64,000 nucleotides of DNA. Origin: Colius striatus. Lineage: Eukaryota > Chordata > Aves > Coliiformes > Coliidae. The position numbers and the translations under genes were made by a program. The stretch's first letter is position 1. The number at the start of each line of letters is the position of its first letter. The stretch is from positions 4,030,001 through 4,094,000 of the forward strand of contig NC_084776.1 in NCBI RefSeq assembly GCF_028858725.1, in the 5' to 3' direction. The notes under the pieces were generated by a model, which had not been told where the DNA came from, did not search any database, and saw nothing but the letters and a program-made list of their open reading frames with translations. Below are positions 63,490 through 64,000 of the stretch, one piece after another.

Positions 63490-64000
63490 CTATCACAAAT
63501 GTAAAGGAAATCACAATACTTACATTGCCAGGTTGCTTCAATAAACAGCCTCATAAAGTGTTTTCTTATTCTAGACTTTACCCATGAAAGAGCAAAATGT
63601 ATTTTCTTCCACTAAAGTTTATGGGAAAGAAGCTGAAGAATTCAGTGCGAGCAACATAAATGCAAGTAACTCCATGAAAAAAGAGAAAGGAAAAAACCCT
63701 CTGCATGACACCTTTATCTCAAAGCATTATGCAATATCCTAAGGTAAGAGACAGTGAAACACCTTCCTTTGGTTGTAGGACATCGTTTTCTGTATAAAAC
63801 CATTTTTATATATTGGCAACTAAGGGCAAGAGAAGCTGAAACTCTCCAATTAGAGAAATAAAATCTGAGACAGCAGAAGCCTGAATTTGGTACAAGGCAG
63901 TTAGCTGCCAGAGAGACAGGCTTTAACTGCTAACAAGGGATTTTTTTAAGGAAGCTTTCAAGCTCTCTGTGTTTATATTTAGTTAAGATGATACTGGCAT

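Overview
This is vertebrate nuclear DNA, almost certainly from a bird. It has intron-split genes with GT/AG borders, CpG islands, avian-type CR1 LINE 3' ends and an avian endogenous-retrovirus LTR. The proteins are close to, but not identical with, mammalian orthologues. No bacterial operons, CRISPR arrays or plasmid features are present. Most open frames of 60-130 codons here are chance frames in introns or intergenic DNA.

Layout on the + strand. (1) 1-15.26 kb: the 3' part of TEX2 (ER SMP-domain lipid-transfer protein), with seven coding exons at 2008-13339 and a long 3'UTR. (2) 16.28-16.57 kb, minus strand: a tiny two-exon gene inside a CpG island. It has a TATA box, a 5'TOP start and one intron carrying a C/D-box snoRNA. 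Its guide pairs for 13 bases with 28S rRNA, which identifies it as SNORD104 in an SNHG25-type host gene. (3) 17.09-17.64 kb: a CR1 LINE. (4) 19.1-50.5 kb: a complete ERN1 (IRE1alpha) gene. Its 22 coding exons join without a frame break into 970 residues and keep every kinase and RNase catalytic residue I checked. (5) 51.18-51.57 kb: an old LTR on the minus strand. (6) 51.67-59.49 kb: an intact SAMD9/SAMD9L-like gene with an IRF-type promoter element, a CpG-island first exon, a 45-nt exon carrying the split start, and one giant coding exon (1545 residues). (7) 59.5-64 kb: mostly unexplained, with a CR1 fragment and a possible terminal exon of an unidentified minus-strand gene.

TEX2-SNHG25-ERN1 is the order known from human 17q23, so this block is ancestral. 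The SAMD9/9L-like gene beside ERN1 is the accessory item: in mammals the family sits elsewhere (human 7q21). The window therefore places an ER-stress sensor that cleaves RNA (IRE1) next to an interferon-type antiviral factor whose mammalian relatives act on tRNA. No functional link between them is shown by the sequence.

The strongest less obvious observations are the SNORD104 host with its promoter, the SAMD9L start codon placed four bases before a splice donor, the IRF element, and a frame-neutral cryptic exon in ERN1 intron 1.
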